This document shows, in pieces, positions 1 through 8,642 of a stretch of DNA of 64,000 nucleotides. A program made the translations under genes and the position numbers. The DNA is taken from the NCBI RefSeq assembly GCF_019968905.1, contig NZ_CP079946.1:9335356-9399355 (forward strand), given 5' to 3'. The notes beneath the pieces were generated by a model that saw nothing but the letters and a program-made list of their open reading frames with translations, searched no databases and was not told where the DNA came from. This stretch comes from Corallococcus sp. EGB (GTDB lineage: Bacteria > Myxococcota > Myxococcia > Myxococcales > Myxococcaceae). Position 1 is the stretch's first letter, and the number at the start of each line of letters is the position of its first letter.

Positions 1-1882
1 TCCAGCCCTTGTCCACCACGTCGCCGCGCAGCATCTCGAAGAGCAGGTGCGCGCGGCCGCGCGTGGAGTGCTTCTCCTCGCGCGTCACCATGTAGCTGGG
101 GCACATGGTGCCGCCGTCCGTGCGCCGGCACTTGCCCACGCCCACGCAGCGCGTGGTGGCGCGCGCGAAGCTGCCCTGGTCCTCCGGGAAGTGGAAGTGC
201 GTGCGGGGCTCGGGGGGCGCGTAGCGCGTGCCCATGCGCAGGTTCTCGTCCAGGCGGTACGGGTCCACCACCTTGTGCGGGTTCATCCCGCCCTCCGGGT
301 CCCACAGCCGCTTGAACTCGCCGAAGGCGCGCACCAGCTCCTCGCCGAACATCTTCGGCAGCAGCTCCGCGCGGGACTGGCCGTCGCCGTGCTCGCCGGA
401 CAGCGAGCCGCCGTGGCTCACCACCAGGTCCGCGGCCTCCTCCACGAAGCGGCGGTAGCGCGCGACGCCCTCGCGCGTGTGCAGTTCGAAGCTGATGCGG
501 CAGTGCAGGCAGCCCTGGCCGAAGTGGCCGTAGAGCGACGCCTGGTAGCCGAAGCGGTTCAACAGCCCGCGGAAGTCGCGCAGGTACTGCCCCATGCGCT
601 CCGGCGGCACGGCCGAGTCCTCCCACCCCGGCCATGCGTCCGGCTCGCCCGGGATGAACGCCGTGGCGCCCAGGCCGGACTCGCGCACCTCCCAGAGGAG
701 GTGCTCCTGGTGCTTGTCGTCGAAGAGGCTCATGGACGGCGCGTGGCCCCGCGCCGTCAGCCGGTCCATCAGCGCGTGCGCCTTCGCGTCCGCCTCCGCC
801 TTGGAGTCCCCGCCGAACTCCACCATCAGCCAGCCCTCGCCGTCCGGCAGCAGCGGCAGGTCCTCGACGTGCAGGTGCTTGCGCCTCATCCCGTCGAGGA
901 GCTTCGCGTCCAGCCCCTCCAGACCGATGGGGCCCGCCTCCACCACCTCGGGTACGTCGTCCGCTGCGCGGAACACGTCCGGATAGCCCAGCACCAGCAG
1001 GGAGCGGGCCTTCGGCTCCGGCACCAGGTCCAGCGTGCCCTCCAGCAACGTGACGCAGGTGCCCTCGGTGCCCACCAGGGCCCGCGCGACGTTGAAGCCG
1101 CTCTCCGGGAGCAGCTCGTCCAGGTTGTAGCCGGACACGCGGCGGGGGATGCGCGGGTACCTGGCGCGGACGAGATCCCCGTAGCGGTCTCTCAGCGCCT
1201 TCATGCCCCGGTAGAGCTCGCCCACGCGGCCAGGCTCGCGCATCAGGCGCTCCAGCTCCGCGTCGGACGTGCGGCCCACGCGCAGGCGCACGCCGTCATA
1301 GGTGAGCACGTCCAGGGACTCGGTGTTGTCCGCGACGCGGCCGGCCATCTGCGCGTGCACGCCGCAGGAGTTGTTGCCCAGCATCCCGCCCAGCGTGCAG
1401 CGGTTGTGGGTGGCGGGGTCCGGCCCGAAGGTGAGGCCATGGCGCGTCACCGCCTGATGGCGGAGCACGTCCAGCACCGTGCCCGGCTGCACCCGGGCGA
1501 GCCTTCGCTCGGGGTCGATGTGCAGCACGCGGTTCATGTGCCGGGAGAAGTCCAGCACCACCGCCACGTTGCACGTCTGGCCGGCGAGCGCGGTGCCGCC
1601 TCCTCGGGACAGCAGGGGCGCGCCGTACCGCTGGCACAGGCGCACCGCCTCCACCACGTCCTCCACGGTGCGGGGACACACCACGCCCAGCGGCACCTGC
1701 CGGTAGTTGGACGCGTCCGTGGCGTACAGCGCGCGGGCGCCCGCGTCGAAGTGCACGTCGCCCTGGATGCGCCGGCGCAGGTCGCGCGCCAGGCCCGCCA
1801 CATCCACCTCCCTCTTTTCGCGCGAGGCGATGGGACGGGGGCGCCGCACGTGGCGCAGGGTGTCCAGGAAGGTCGTGGTCAT
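1..1882 (-). CDS. FAD-linked oxidase with C-terminal Fe-S domain, partial (D-2-hydroxyacid dehydrogenase type)
   Basis: Runs off the left edge; the first 627 residues are visible from ATG 1882. The N-terminal half is a PCMH-type FAD domain: PLSRGGGTALAGQT near residue 90 and TLGGMLGNNSCG near 160 are the FAD pyrophosphate/isoalloxazine segments. Residues 250-560 match the FAD-oxidase C domain, including SGEHGDGQSR, the usual metal/substrate histidine segment. After residue 590 a cysteine cluster (CVGVGKC, then GTMCPSY) starts an Fe-S domain, so the whole protein should resemble the roughly 1000-residue YdiJ/GlcDF-type fusions that oxidise D-2-hydroxyacids and pass electrons through Fe-S centres. 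The ATG overlaps the stop of the enolase-superfamily gene by 4 bp (ATGA), so the two form an operon. The exact substrate cannot be read from the sequence. Confidence 0.9.
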   Translation of the reverse strand, partial: MTTTFLDTLRHVRRPRPIASREKREVDVAGLARDLRRRIQGDVHFDAGARALYATDASNYRQVPLGVVCPRTVEDVVEAVRLCQRYGAPLLSRGGGTALAGQTCNVAVVLDFSRHMNRVLHIDPERRLARVQPGTVLDVLRHQAVTRHGLTFGPDPATHNRCTLGGMLGNNSCGVHAQMAGRVADNTESLDVLTYDGVRLRVGRTSDAELERLMREPGRVGELYRGMKALRDRYGDLVRARYPRIPRRVSGYNLDELLPESGFNVARALVGTEGTCVTLLEGTLDLVPEPKARSLLVLGYPDVFRAADDVPEVVEAGPIGLEGLDAKLLDGMRRKHLHVEDLPLLPDGEGWLMVEFGGDSKAEADAKAHALMDRLTARGHAPSMSLFDDKHQEHLLWEVRESGLGATAFIPGEPDAWPGWEDSAVPPERMGQYLRDFRGLLNRFGYQASLYGHFGQGCLHCRISFELHTREGVARYRRFVEEAADLVVSHGGSLSGEHGDGQSRAELLPKMFGEELVRAFGEFKRLWDPEGGMNPHKVVDPYRLDENLRMGTRYAPPEPRTHFHFPEDQGSFARATTRCVGVGKCRRTDGGTMCPSYMVTREEKHSTRGRAHLLFEMLRGDVVDKGW

Positions 1883-2937
1883 GTGGAGGTCCCCACGGTG
1901 AAGCGGGCGGCGTCCGCCCGTTTGAGCTCCAGCCCGATTCCGGGCCGGGAGAGGTCAGGCGCCAGCGCGCCGTTCACGGGCTGCTGGACGCCGTCGAACA
2001 GCATCCGCTCCAGCCGCGCGTGATCATGGAAGTACTCCACGTGCACCAGCCGCCGCGCGGCGCAGGCCACGTGCAGGTGCAGGGCCGGGGCGCAGTGCGC
2101 GGACAGGGAGACGTGGAAGGCGTCCGCCAGCGCGTCCGCCTGGAGGAAGCCGGTGAAGCCCAGGCAGCGCGAGGCGTCCGCCTGGAGCACGTCCACCGCG
2201 CCTGCTTCCAGCATGCGGCGGAAATAGAAGCCGCTGTCGCCATACTCGCCCGCGGCGACGTCCAGGCCCGCGGGCACCTCGTCGCGCACGCGGCGCAGGC
2301 CGGTCAGGTCGTCGCTGGAGACGGGCTCCTCGAACCAGGACACGCCGGCCTCGCGGAACTCCCGCGCGAGCTCCAGCGCCTGCTTCACGGTGTACGCGCC
2401 ATTGGCGTCCACGAAGAGGGCGGGCCCGGGCCCCAGGGCCTCGCGCACGTCACGCACGCGGCCGGCGTCGGCGTCCGCGTGGGTGCCCACCTTCATCTTC
2501 ACGCGGGGAATGCCCGCGTCCGCCCAGCCCGTGAGCTGGGCCTGGAGTTGCTGGTCCGTGTAGCTGGTGAAGCCGCCGCTGCCATAGACGGGCGCGGCCG
2601 GGCGCGCCTGCCCGAACAGCCGGGCGAGCGGCACGCCCAGCAGCTTCGCCTTCAGATCCCAAAGCGCGGTGTCCACGGCGGACAGCGCCCGGGCCGCGAG
2701 CCCGCCGGAGCCCATGTTGCGCACCCGGCGCAGGAGGGATGCCCTCCGCTCCGGGCCGTTCCAGGCGTCCTCGCCCACCAGCAGCGGAACGAGCATCTCG
2801 CGGATCAGCGCCGCGCCCACCGCGGCCGCGTAGGTGTAGCCCAGCCCGCGCTGGCCTCCAGCCACGGGCTCCACGAGCAGCAGCGTGGTGGACGTCCAGG
2901 CGAAGGTGCCGTCGGACTCTGGCTGCTCCGTGGGCAC
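1879..2937 (-). CDS. Enolase-superfamily enzyme (mandelate racemase/muconate lactonizing type)
   Basis: 352 residues from GTG 2937. The barrel carries the expected K-x-K (RVKMKVG), D (LFVDANGAY), E (WFEEPVSSDDL) and E/D (VAAGEYGDS) metal and base positions, followed by SLSAHCAPALHLH near the C-terminus, typical of the mandelate racemase/glucarate subgroup acting on sugar acids. It is translationally coupled to the FAD oxidase, which suggests one sugar- or hydroxy-acid breakdown step. Oddity: the reading frame stays open upstream of the GTG and encodes IERVDVSAYTVPTEQPESDG, which resembles the first beta-strand of the family, but has no ATG/GTG/TTG before the TGA near 3045. The true start is uncertain (see findings). 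Confidence 0.88.
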   Translation of the reverse strand: MPTEQPESDGTFAWTSTTLLLVEPVAGGQRGLGYTYAAAVGAALIREMLVPLLVGEDAWNGPERRASLLRRVRNMGSGGLAARALSAVDTALWDLKAKLLGVPLARLFGQARPAAPVYGSGGFTSYTDQQLQAQLTGWADAGIPRVKMKVGTHADADAGRVRDVREALGPGPALFVDANGAYTVKQALELAREFREAGVSWFEEPVSSDDLTGLRRVRDEVPAGLDVAAGEYGDSGFYFRRMLEAGAVDVLQADASRCLGFTGFLQADALADAFHVSLSAHCAPALHLHVACAARRLVHVEYFHDHARLERMLFDGVQQPVNGALAPDLSRPGIGLELKRADAARFTVGTST

Positions 2938-3230
2938 GGTGTACGCGGAGACATCGACCCGCTCAATGGGCGCGGAGGCGCTGTCGCGGCGGGGGGAGAC
3001 TGCATCGAAATCCTTCTCGGCTGTGGAGGCCTGACGACTTCACGCTGAAGCTAGGCGTTGGGAGCGGGATGGCAGCGTGGCGGGGCCTCTCGCATGCACG
3101 CTGCCCGGGACATCCATCGGGCGCTCCGTGAGTCCAGCGGGCTCCAGCGGCGGGCTGTTCCTAGATTGAAGGCCGGGCGGCCTCGGAACGAGGAAGAGAC
3201 AAGGACCCTCGGCTGCTCGGGAGGCGGGCC

Positions 3231-3776
3231 ATGAACAAGCGGCAGCGAACCCTGGCGGTAGACTTCGCGGTGTCGCCATGGAACTTCGTGCGCGACGTGG
3301 TGCTCCCCGGAGCGCTCGCGGGGACGCTGGGGGCCTTCGTGATGACGGTGATCGCCTGCGCGTTCTCAGGAGTGCTTCACGGCGAGACCTGGAGGCCGCC
3401 GCTCCTCGTGTCGGGGCTGTTCTTTCGAGGGGGCGTGCGCCACGGGGTCCTGCCGGTGCTGATTGGACTGTTCGTCCACTTCAGCATGGCGGGCGCACTG
3501 GCCACGGGCTTCGCGATGCTGTTGCCGCGCCGGGGGACCGCCGTCGCGGCGCTCTGCCTGGGCGTGCTCTACGGCATGGGCGTGTGGACGGTGATGACCT
3601 GGCTGATGATTCCCTTCGCCTCACCACCGCTCTCACACGAGGCCCCCACCTCGATGCTGTTCCTCCTGCACCTCGCCTTCGGAGCCGCGCTCGGAACGGT
3701 GCCCGCATTCCGCGACGTCCTCACCCGCGCGGACCGGCTGCGCCTTCGGTTCCATCTCTTGAAGCAACCGGCCTGA
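3231..3776 (+). CDS. Small integral membrane protein, unknown function
   Basis: 181 residues from ATG 3231, preceded by a GGGAGGCGGG ribosome binding site. After a short basic N-terminus there are four hydrophobic segments, roughly residues 24-48, 75-97, 104-128 and 140-160, with short loops and a basic C-terminal tail (RADRLRLRFHLLK). No catalytic motif is seen. It is a single gene between the minus-strand dehydrogenase operon and the toxin cassette, and no function can be given. Confidence 0.75.
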   Translation: MNKRQRTLAVDFAVSPWNFVRDVVLPGALAGTLGAFVMTVIACAFSGVLHGETWRPPLLVSGLFFRGGVRHGVLPVLIGLFVHFSMAGALATGFAMLLPRRGTAVAALCLGVLYGMGVWTVMTWLMIPFASPPLSHEAPTSMLFLLHLAFGAALGTVPAFRDVLTRADRLRLRFHLLKQPA

Positions 3777-3861
3777 GCGTCCCAACTCCCGGGTCCGGAG
3801 TGCGCTGAATGGGCTCAAGCCCTCCGTGAGGTGTCAGTGGCCCTCGGTAGGGTGCGCCACC

Positions 3862-4506
3862 ATGCGAACCCTGCTTAGCAAGCTTTCCATGCACAGCTTG
3901 TTGCCCCTCTTATCCCTGTTGGCCCTCCTCACCTCGTGCGCGGAGGGCGTGATGACCGCGACTGGCGGCATCCGGAAATGGGTGGGACCGGAGGTGCGAG
4001 TCCCGGGCGGTGGGAACTTCCGCACGGTCATCTACTACGGCCCCTGGCAGTGCAGCCCCAGCATCATGAACTACTGCAGGGACAAGTGCTCTGGAGAGGG
4101 CTATGCCCTCCAAGGCTGCATCTGGCTCGCGGACGTGAAGATGGACTTCATGGGCGACCTCGTGCGGGCCGGCAGCCGGTTTGGCATGACGAACTGCTGT
4201 TGCAACTACCCAACGCTGAGCAAGGCCCAGAACGACTCGGCCCGGGCGAAGTGGAAGTCCATTCGCGATGGCTTTCGGGAGCGCTGGGCCGAAAAATTCG
4301 GTGAATGGCCTCGAGAGGCGGATGGGTCGCCGTACCAGGCACACCACCTTCGCGACCTCAAGCACGGGGGCAACCCCACCGACTGGGACAACATCATTCC
4401 CTATCCCAAGGACATTCACGAGACGCTATTGGGGCTCTACAACCAGTGTTACGCGAGCCAGCCCCCATGGACCACCGCGGGGGGAAGCTACCCCTACGGA
4501 GAGTAG
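3862..4506 (+). CDS. Sit-like lipoprotein toxin with C-terminal HNH/GHH-type nuclease-like domain
   Basis: 214 residues. ATG 3862 is chosen because it places a lipoprotein signal peptide at the N-terminus with lipobox LTSC and lipidated Cys26; an upstream in-frame start at 3826 would bury it. A cysteine-rich middle (several Cys between residues 60 and 120) leads to a C-terminal module with HHLRDLKHGGNPTDWDN, the pattern of HNH/GHH polymorphic-toxin nucleases (paired His, Gly-Gly, then Asn). The next gene, 4 bp downstream, is an SMI1/KNR4-type immunity protein. In myxobacteria, lipoprotein toxins of the Sit class are passed between kin by TraAB outer-membrane exchange; membership of that class is inferred from architecture. 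Toxicity and nuclease activity are untested. Confidence 0.78.
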   Translation: MRTLLSKLSMHSLLPLLSLLALLTSCAEGVMTATGGIRKWVGPEVRVPGGGNFRTVIYYGPWQCSPSIMNYCRDKCSGEGYALQGCIWLADVKMDFMGDLVRAGSRFGMTNCCCNYPTLSKAQNDSARAKWKSIRDGFRERWAEKFGEWPREADGSPYQAHHLRDLKHGGNPTDWDNIIPYPKDIHETLLGLYNQCYASQPPWTTAGGSYPYGE

Positions 4507-4510
4507 CCCG

Positions 4511-4984
4511 ATGCCGACGATGACCGACCTGCTGGAGGAGGTGTCACTGCACCACTTCCCCAACCCACCCGCGACGTCCGCCCAGCTCGAGGCGTTCGAG
4601 GCCCGCATGGGGTGGCGGCTGGATCCGGACATGCGCGCGTTCTACCTGCACTGCGACGGCGCGAAGCTGTTCGACCGCGTCGACCCGGACTTCCACTTCC
4701 TCCCGCTGGCGATGATCCGCCGAGCGCGGGTGGTCATGCTCCAGGACGACAGCGACAAATCCGGTCCCGCGTCCTGGTACGTGGCGTGCGCACTCCACGA
4801 CAGCAACTACATCCTCGTGGACGTGGGCCCGCAGTCCGGAGAGCGCTATCCCATTATCGACGGCTATCGGGAGGGCTTCCCCGACCCGTACTACTGCACG
4901 CGGATCGCCAACTCCTTCTCGGAGTTCCTCGCCGGTGCGCTCCGCTCCGAGCGGCGTTGGTTCTGGCTCCGGGAAGAGGCATAA
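4511..4984 (+). CDS. SMI1/KNR4-family immunity protein (cognate to the preceding toxin)
   Basis: 157 residues from ATG 4511. It has the SMI1/KNR4 pattern: an N-terminal helix, PPATSAQLEAFEARMGWRLD (choice of residues before a conserved acidic turn), FYLHCDGAKLF, then FLPLAMIRRA, and a final FSEFLAGALRSE helix. It is acidic and has no signal peptide, so it should act in the cytoplasm, where it would bind and neutralise the toxin arriving from siblings. The 4-bp gap to the toxin gene indicates cotranscription. SMI1/KNR4 proteins are a well-known immunity superfamily of polymorphic toxin systems; the pairing here is inferred from adjacency. Confidence 0.82.
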   Translation: MPTMTDLLEEVSLHHFPNPPATSAQLEAFEARMGWRLDPDMRAFYLHCDGAKLFDRVDPDFHFLPLAMIRRARVVMLQDDSDKSGPASWYVACALHDSNYILVDVGPQSGERYPIIDGYREGFPDPYYCTRIANSFSEFLAGALRSERRWFWLREEA

Positions 4985-4987
4985 CGC

Positions 4988-5407
4988 TCAAGGCTCCCGG
5001 GGACCCGCGGGCTCCGGAGGTCGCGCGCTCCTCGGGTCCTCCATCGCGCCCGGCAGGGCCTCCACTGGAAATGGACCCGGCGGAATCGTGGGCGCGAAGC
5101 GCGTGCGCGTCTCCAGCACGCACACCACCAGCAGCACCGCCACGAACACCACCGAGGTGATCAGCACCAACCCGTTGCTCGCGCGCTGCTCTCGCAGGTG
5201 CATGTAGAACAGGGCAATCAGCAGCCCCTTCGCCGCCGCGATGAGCAGCGCCACCGGCAGCGACCAATCTCCGTGGTGCAGCTTGTGCAGCAGATACGTC
5301 AGCGTCGTCAGCGCGAGCAGCACCACGCCCACGCTCAGGATGGCGACCACGCCCAGCTGACGCCCGGGCTTCTCCACCGCTTCCTCGGCCACGGGCCCAC
5401 TCCTCAT
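4988..5407 (-). CDS. coxD: Cytochrome c oxidase subunit IV-type (prokaryotic COX4 family)
   Basis: 139 residues from ATG 5407, overlapping the coxC stop by 4 bp. Three transmembrane segments (about residues 17-40, 48-68 and 78-100) contain LLHKLHHGDWS and ALLIAAAKGLLIALFYMHL; the last string, with its Lys and Met-His, is characteristic of the small fourth subunit of bacterial caa3/cytochrome oxidases. A proline-rich tail follows. It is the last gene of the respiratory operon and probably stabilises the subunit I/III core. The small subunit is poorly conserved and is identified as much by position as by sequence. Confidence 0.85.
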   Translation of the reverse strand: MRSGPVAEEAVEKPGRQLGVVAILSVGVVLLALTTLTYLLHKLHHGDWSLPVALLIAAAKGLLIALFYMHLREQRASNGLVLITSVVFVAVLLVVCVLETRTRFAPTIPPGPFPVEALPGAMEDPRSARPPEPAGPREP

Positions 5408-6033
5408 GACAGGTAGATGATGGGGTAGACGAACAACCAGATGACGTCCACCAGGTGCCAGTACATGCCGCCCACCTCCACCGGCGTCGCGTACGTGGGC
5501 CCGAACGTCCCCGCCGCGGAGCGCACGCCCAGCACCACCAGCATGCAGACGCCCACCGTCACGTGCAGCGCGTGGAGGCCCGTCAGCAGGTAGTACAGCG
5601 TGAAGAAGAGGCTCGCGCCCACGCGCGGCAGCTCCGTGAACCGGTACGCGTCCCCCGGCAGCCCGCCGTCCTTCACGTGGTGCGCGTACTCCACGCCCTT
5701 CACCACCAGGAACACCACGCCCAACAGCGCCGCCGCCAGCAGCAGCGCGCCGCCCAGCCCCGGCCGGTTGCCCCGCACCGCGTGCACCGCGAGCGCCACC
5801 AGGATGCTGCTCGACACCAGGATGAAGGTGTTCAGCGTGCCCAGCCCCACCTCCATCTTGAGCTGCGAGGCGCGGAACGCCTCCGGATACACCGAGCGAT
5901 ACACGCCGTAGGCCGTGAACAGCCCCGCGAACAGCAGCACCTCCGTCGCGATGAAGACCCACATGCCCAGGTACGCCGCCTGCTTGCGCGCGTCCTCGGA
6001 GCCCCAGTGCCCGGTCACGGCCTCAGGCGGCAT
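5404..6033 (-). CDS. coxC: Cytochrome c oxidase subunit III
   Basis: 209 residues from ATG 6033, overlapping the end of coxA by 11 bp. Five hydrophobic helices, the usual number for the shorter bacterial subunit III lacking the first two mitochondrial helices. Family markers are KQAAYLGMWVFIATEVLLFAG near the N-terminus, the Glu-containing GVEYAHH, LTGLHALHVTVG and the C-terminal VGGMYWHLVDVIWLFVYPI. The subunit carries no redox centre; it supports proton uptake and stability of subunit I. Confidence 0.95.
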   Translation of the reverse strand: MPPEAVTGHWGSEDARKQAAYLGMWVFIATEVLLFAGLFTAYGVYRSVYPEAFRASQLKMEVGLGTLNTFILVSSSILVALAVHAVRGNRPGLGGALLLAAALLGVVFLVVKGVEYAHHVKDGGLPGDAYRFTELPRVGASLFFTLYYLLTGLHALHVTVGVCMLVVLGVRSAAGTFGPTYATPVEVGGMYWHLVDVIWLFVYPIIYLS

Positions 6034-7630
6034 GCGGCACCTCCTCTCGCGCGTACTGGTGCGGACCCGTGGAGTACTCGGGCGTCGTGACGAAGTTGTG
6101 CGTGGGCGGCGGAGAGGCGCTGCGCCACTCGAAGCCCTCGCTGCCCCAGGGGTTGTCCCCCGCGACCGCGCCGTAGCGCAGGCTCCAAGCCAGGTACCCC
6201 GCGATGACCAGGAACCCGAACCCCAACAGCGACGCGCCCGCCGTGGACGCCACGTGCAGCGACTGGAAGTGCGGCGGATAGTCCGCGTATCGCCGGGGCA
6301 TCCCCAGGTTCCCCAAGAGGAACTGCGGCACGAACGTGGCGATGAAGCCGAAGATGATGAGCACCGCCGCGCCGTTGGCCAGCTTCGTGGGGAAGCACCT
6401 GCCGAACATCTTCGGGAACCAGTAGTGCAGCGCCGCCAGGAACGCCATCACCGTCGCCCCCACCATGATGAAGTGGAAGTGCGCCACCACCGAGTACGTG
6501 TCGTGCCAGTGCAGGTTCAGCGACGTGGTCGAGTACGCCACGCCAATCATCCCTCCGAAGAAGAGGAAGAACATGAACCCCAGCGTGTAGATGAGCGGCG
6601 ACTCGATGGCGATGGAGCCCCGGTAGAGCGTGCCCAGCCAGGAGAAGATCTTGATGGCCGTGAAGATGGCCACCAGCATCGACATGGCGCCGAACGCGCC
6701 CGAGCCGAAGACGGACTGACCGGACGCGAACATGTGGTGGCCCCAGGTGAAGAACCCCACGAACGAGATGCCCAGCGTGGAGTACACAATCATCCGGTAG
6801 CTGAAGGCGTTCTTGCGGCTGAAGGCGGACACCGCCTCGCTGATGACGCCCATGGACGGCAGCACCATGATGTAGACGGCCGGGTGGCTGTAGAACCAGA
6901 ACAGGTGCTGGAAGAGGATGGGGTCTCCTCCGCGCGCGGGGTCGAAGATGCCCGCGCCCACCACCCGCTCCAGCGCCACCAGGAGCAGCACCATGCCCAG
7001 CACCGGGGTGGCCAGCACCTGGATGATGGCCGTGCCGTAGACGGCCCAGACGAACAGCGGCACCTTCATCCACGTGAGGCCCGGCGCCCGCAGCGTGTGC
7101 ACCGTGGCGATGAAGTTGAGCCCGGTGAGGATGGTGGAGAACCCGATGATGAACACCCCCATCAGCACCGGCAGCAGCGCCGTGCCCGTGGTCGTGCTGT
7201 AGGGCGTGTAGAAGGTCCAGCCCGTGTCCGCGCCGCCCTCGAACATGCCCCACAGCGCGACGCTGGCGCCCAGCACGTAGAGGTACACGGACGCCAGGTT
7301 GAGCCGGGGGAAGGCCACGTCGCGCGCGCCAATCATCAGCGGCACCAGGAAGTTGCCGAAGGCGGACGGGATGGCCGGAATCATGAACAGCCACACCATG
7401 GTGACGCCGTGGAGCGTGAACATCCGGTTGTACGCCAGGTGCCCCATGATGGTGTGGCCCGGCGTGAGCAGCTCGATCCGCATGAGCAGCGCGAACAGGC
7501 CCCCCAGGAAGAAGAAGAAGAGCGTCAGCACCAGGAACATCACGCCAATGCGCTTGTGGTCGTGCGTCGTGAGCCACGACCACAGGGTGCGCCCGTCCGA
7601 CAGATAGGACTCAGCGACCGGTGGGGACAT
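6023..7630 (-). CDS. coxA: Cytochrome c oxidase subunit I (heme-copper oxidase, A2 type)
   Basis: 535 residues from ATG 7630, which overlaps coxB by 20 bp; an in-frame GTG at 7657 would add nine residues. Twelve-helix heme-copper oxidase core. The Cu-B helix reads FYSHPAVYIMVLP: the YSHP form, without the Glu of the A1 type, marks an A2-type oxidase. WGHHMFASGQ gives the two further Cu-B histidines and WHDTYSVVAHFHFIMVG the heme a3 and heme a ligands. It reduces oxygen to water and pumps protons in the inner membrane. Position in an operon with actABCDEF indicates that it receives electrons from alternative complex III, directly or through cytochrome c domains. Confidence 0.97.
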   Translation of the reverse strand: MSPPVAESYLSDGRTLWSWLTTHDHKRIGVMFLVLTLFFFFLGGLFALLMRIELLTPGHTIMGHLAYNRMFTLHGVTMVWLFMIPAIPSAFGNFLVPLMIGARDVAFPRLNLASVYLYVLGASVALWGMFEGGADTGWTFYTPYSTTTGTALLPVLMGVFIIGFSTILTGLNFIATVHTLRAPGLTWMKVPLFVWAVYGTAIIQVLATPVLGMVLLLVALERVVGAGIFDPARGGDPILFQHLFWFYSHPAVYIMVLPSMGVISEAVSAFSRKNAFSYRMIVYSTLGISFVGFFTWGHHMFASGQSVFGSGAFGAMSMLVAIFTAIKIFSWLGTLYRGSIAIESPLIYTLGFMFFLFFGGMIGVAYSTTSLNLHWHDTYSVVAHFHFIMVGATVMAFLAALHYWFPKMFGRCFPTKLANGAAVLIIFGFIATFVPQFLLGNLGMPRRYADYPPHFQSLHVASTAGASLLGFGFLVIAGYLAWSLRYGAVAGDNPWGSEGFEWRSASPPPTHNFVTTPEYSTGPHQYAREEVPHAA

Positions 7631-8642
7631 AGACGGGCTCCTCGGCCGCGGTGACACCCGGGCGCAGGGTACGCAGGGACTTGATGAACTCCACGAGCGC
7701 GCCGGTGTCCTCCGCGCTCAGCCGGCCGTGGTAGCCCGGCATCACGGGCGCGTAGCCGGCCACCACCTTCGCCAGCGGATCCATCATGGATTCCGTGAGG
7801 TACGCCTCGTCCGCGAGCACGACGCCGCCGCCCTCCAGCGGCTCCTTCCGGCCGTACAGCCCCAGCCACGTGGGGCCGATGTGCTGCGCGCCCGTCACCG
7901 TGTGGCACTGCAGGCAGCCCTGCGCCGCGGCGACGCGCTCGCCCCGGGCCGCCATGGACTCCGGGGTGCGGGCGCCCGGCAGCGCGGCCACGGGGAGGCT
8001 GCGGCGCTGCGCGTCCTGCCACGCCTCGAAGTCCCCGGGGGACAGCACCACCACCTCGCCGCGCATCACCGAGTGGTCCAGCCCGCAGTACTCCGCGCAC
8101 AGCACCAGGTGGCGCCCGGGCCTGGGCGCTTCGAACCAGATGTCGGTGTAGCGGCCGGGCACCGCGTCACGCTTCATGCGGAAGTCCGGCACGTAGAAGG
8201 AATGGATGACGTCGCGCGAGGTGAGCAGCAGCCGCACGGGCCGGCCCGCGGGCACCACCAGCGTGTCGATGGCGCTGGGGCCTCCGGGATAGGTGAACTT
8301 CCACATCCACTGCTTGCCGGTGACGTACACGTCCAGCGAGTCCCGGGGCGGGCTCATCACCCAGACGAACTGCCTGAAGCCCAGGACGAACCAGAGCAGG
8401 AACAGCGACAGCGGCACGCCGATGAACAGCCCCTCCATCCACGGGGGCGCCTCCACGTGCGGGGTGGGGTCGGACTCCGTGCGCCGGTGGTAGCGCGTGA
8501 GGAAGGAGATGCCGACGGCGCCAATGCCCACCGCCACCGCGAACGTGGAGAGCAGCAGGACGAAGTGCAGGTGGTCCACCTTCACGGCGAAGGTGGAGCC
8601 CTGCTCCGGGAGGAAGAAGAGCTTGCGCAGCAGCTCGTTCAT
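7611..8642 (-). CDS. coxB: Cytochrome c oxidase subunit II fused to cytochrome c (caa3 type)
   Basis: 343 residues from ATG 8642. Two N-terminal membrane helices are followed by a periplasmic cupredoxin domain with the Cu-A ligand string CAEYCGLDHSVM near residue 182. A C-terminal cytochrome c domain contains CLQCHTV near residue 242 and a downstream Met region (MPGYHGRLS). The fusion defines a caa3 oxidase, in which the bound heme c feeds Cu-A directly. The ATG overlaps the preceding small gene by 4 bp and the stop overlaps coxA. Confidence 0.96.
   Translation of the reverse strand: MNELLRKLFFLPEQGSTFAVKVDHLHFVLLLSTFAVAVGIGAVGISFLTRYHRRTESDPTPHVEAPPWMEGLFIGVPLSLFLLWFVLGFRQFVWVMSPPRDSLDVYVTGKQWMWKFTYPGGPSAIDTLVVPAGRPVRLLLTSRDVIHSFYVPDFRMKRDAVPGRYTDIWFEAPRPGRHLVLCAEYCGLDHSVMRGEVVVLSPGDFEAWQDAQRRSLPVAALPGARTPESMAARGERVAAAQGCLQCHTVTGAQHIGPTWLGLYGRKEPLEGGGVVLADEAYLTESMMDPLAKVVAGYAPVMPGYHGRLSAEDTGALVEFIKSLRTLRPGVTAAEEPVYVPTGR

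Noticed and set aside
47..2023. Long plus-strand open frame opposite the FAD oxidase
   Set aside because: Composition is Arg/His/Ala-rich shadow of the high-GC minus-strand gene, which has real FAD and Fe-S motifs.
3826..3861. Upstream start for the first toxin lipoprotein
   Set aside because: It would put 12 residues before the signal peptide and displace the lipobox; the ATG at 3862 gives a normal signal.
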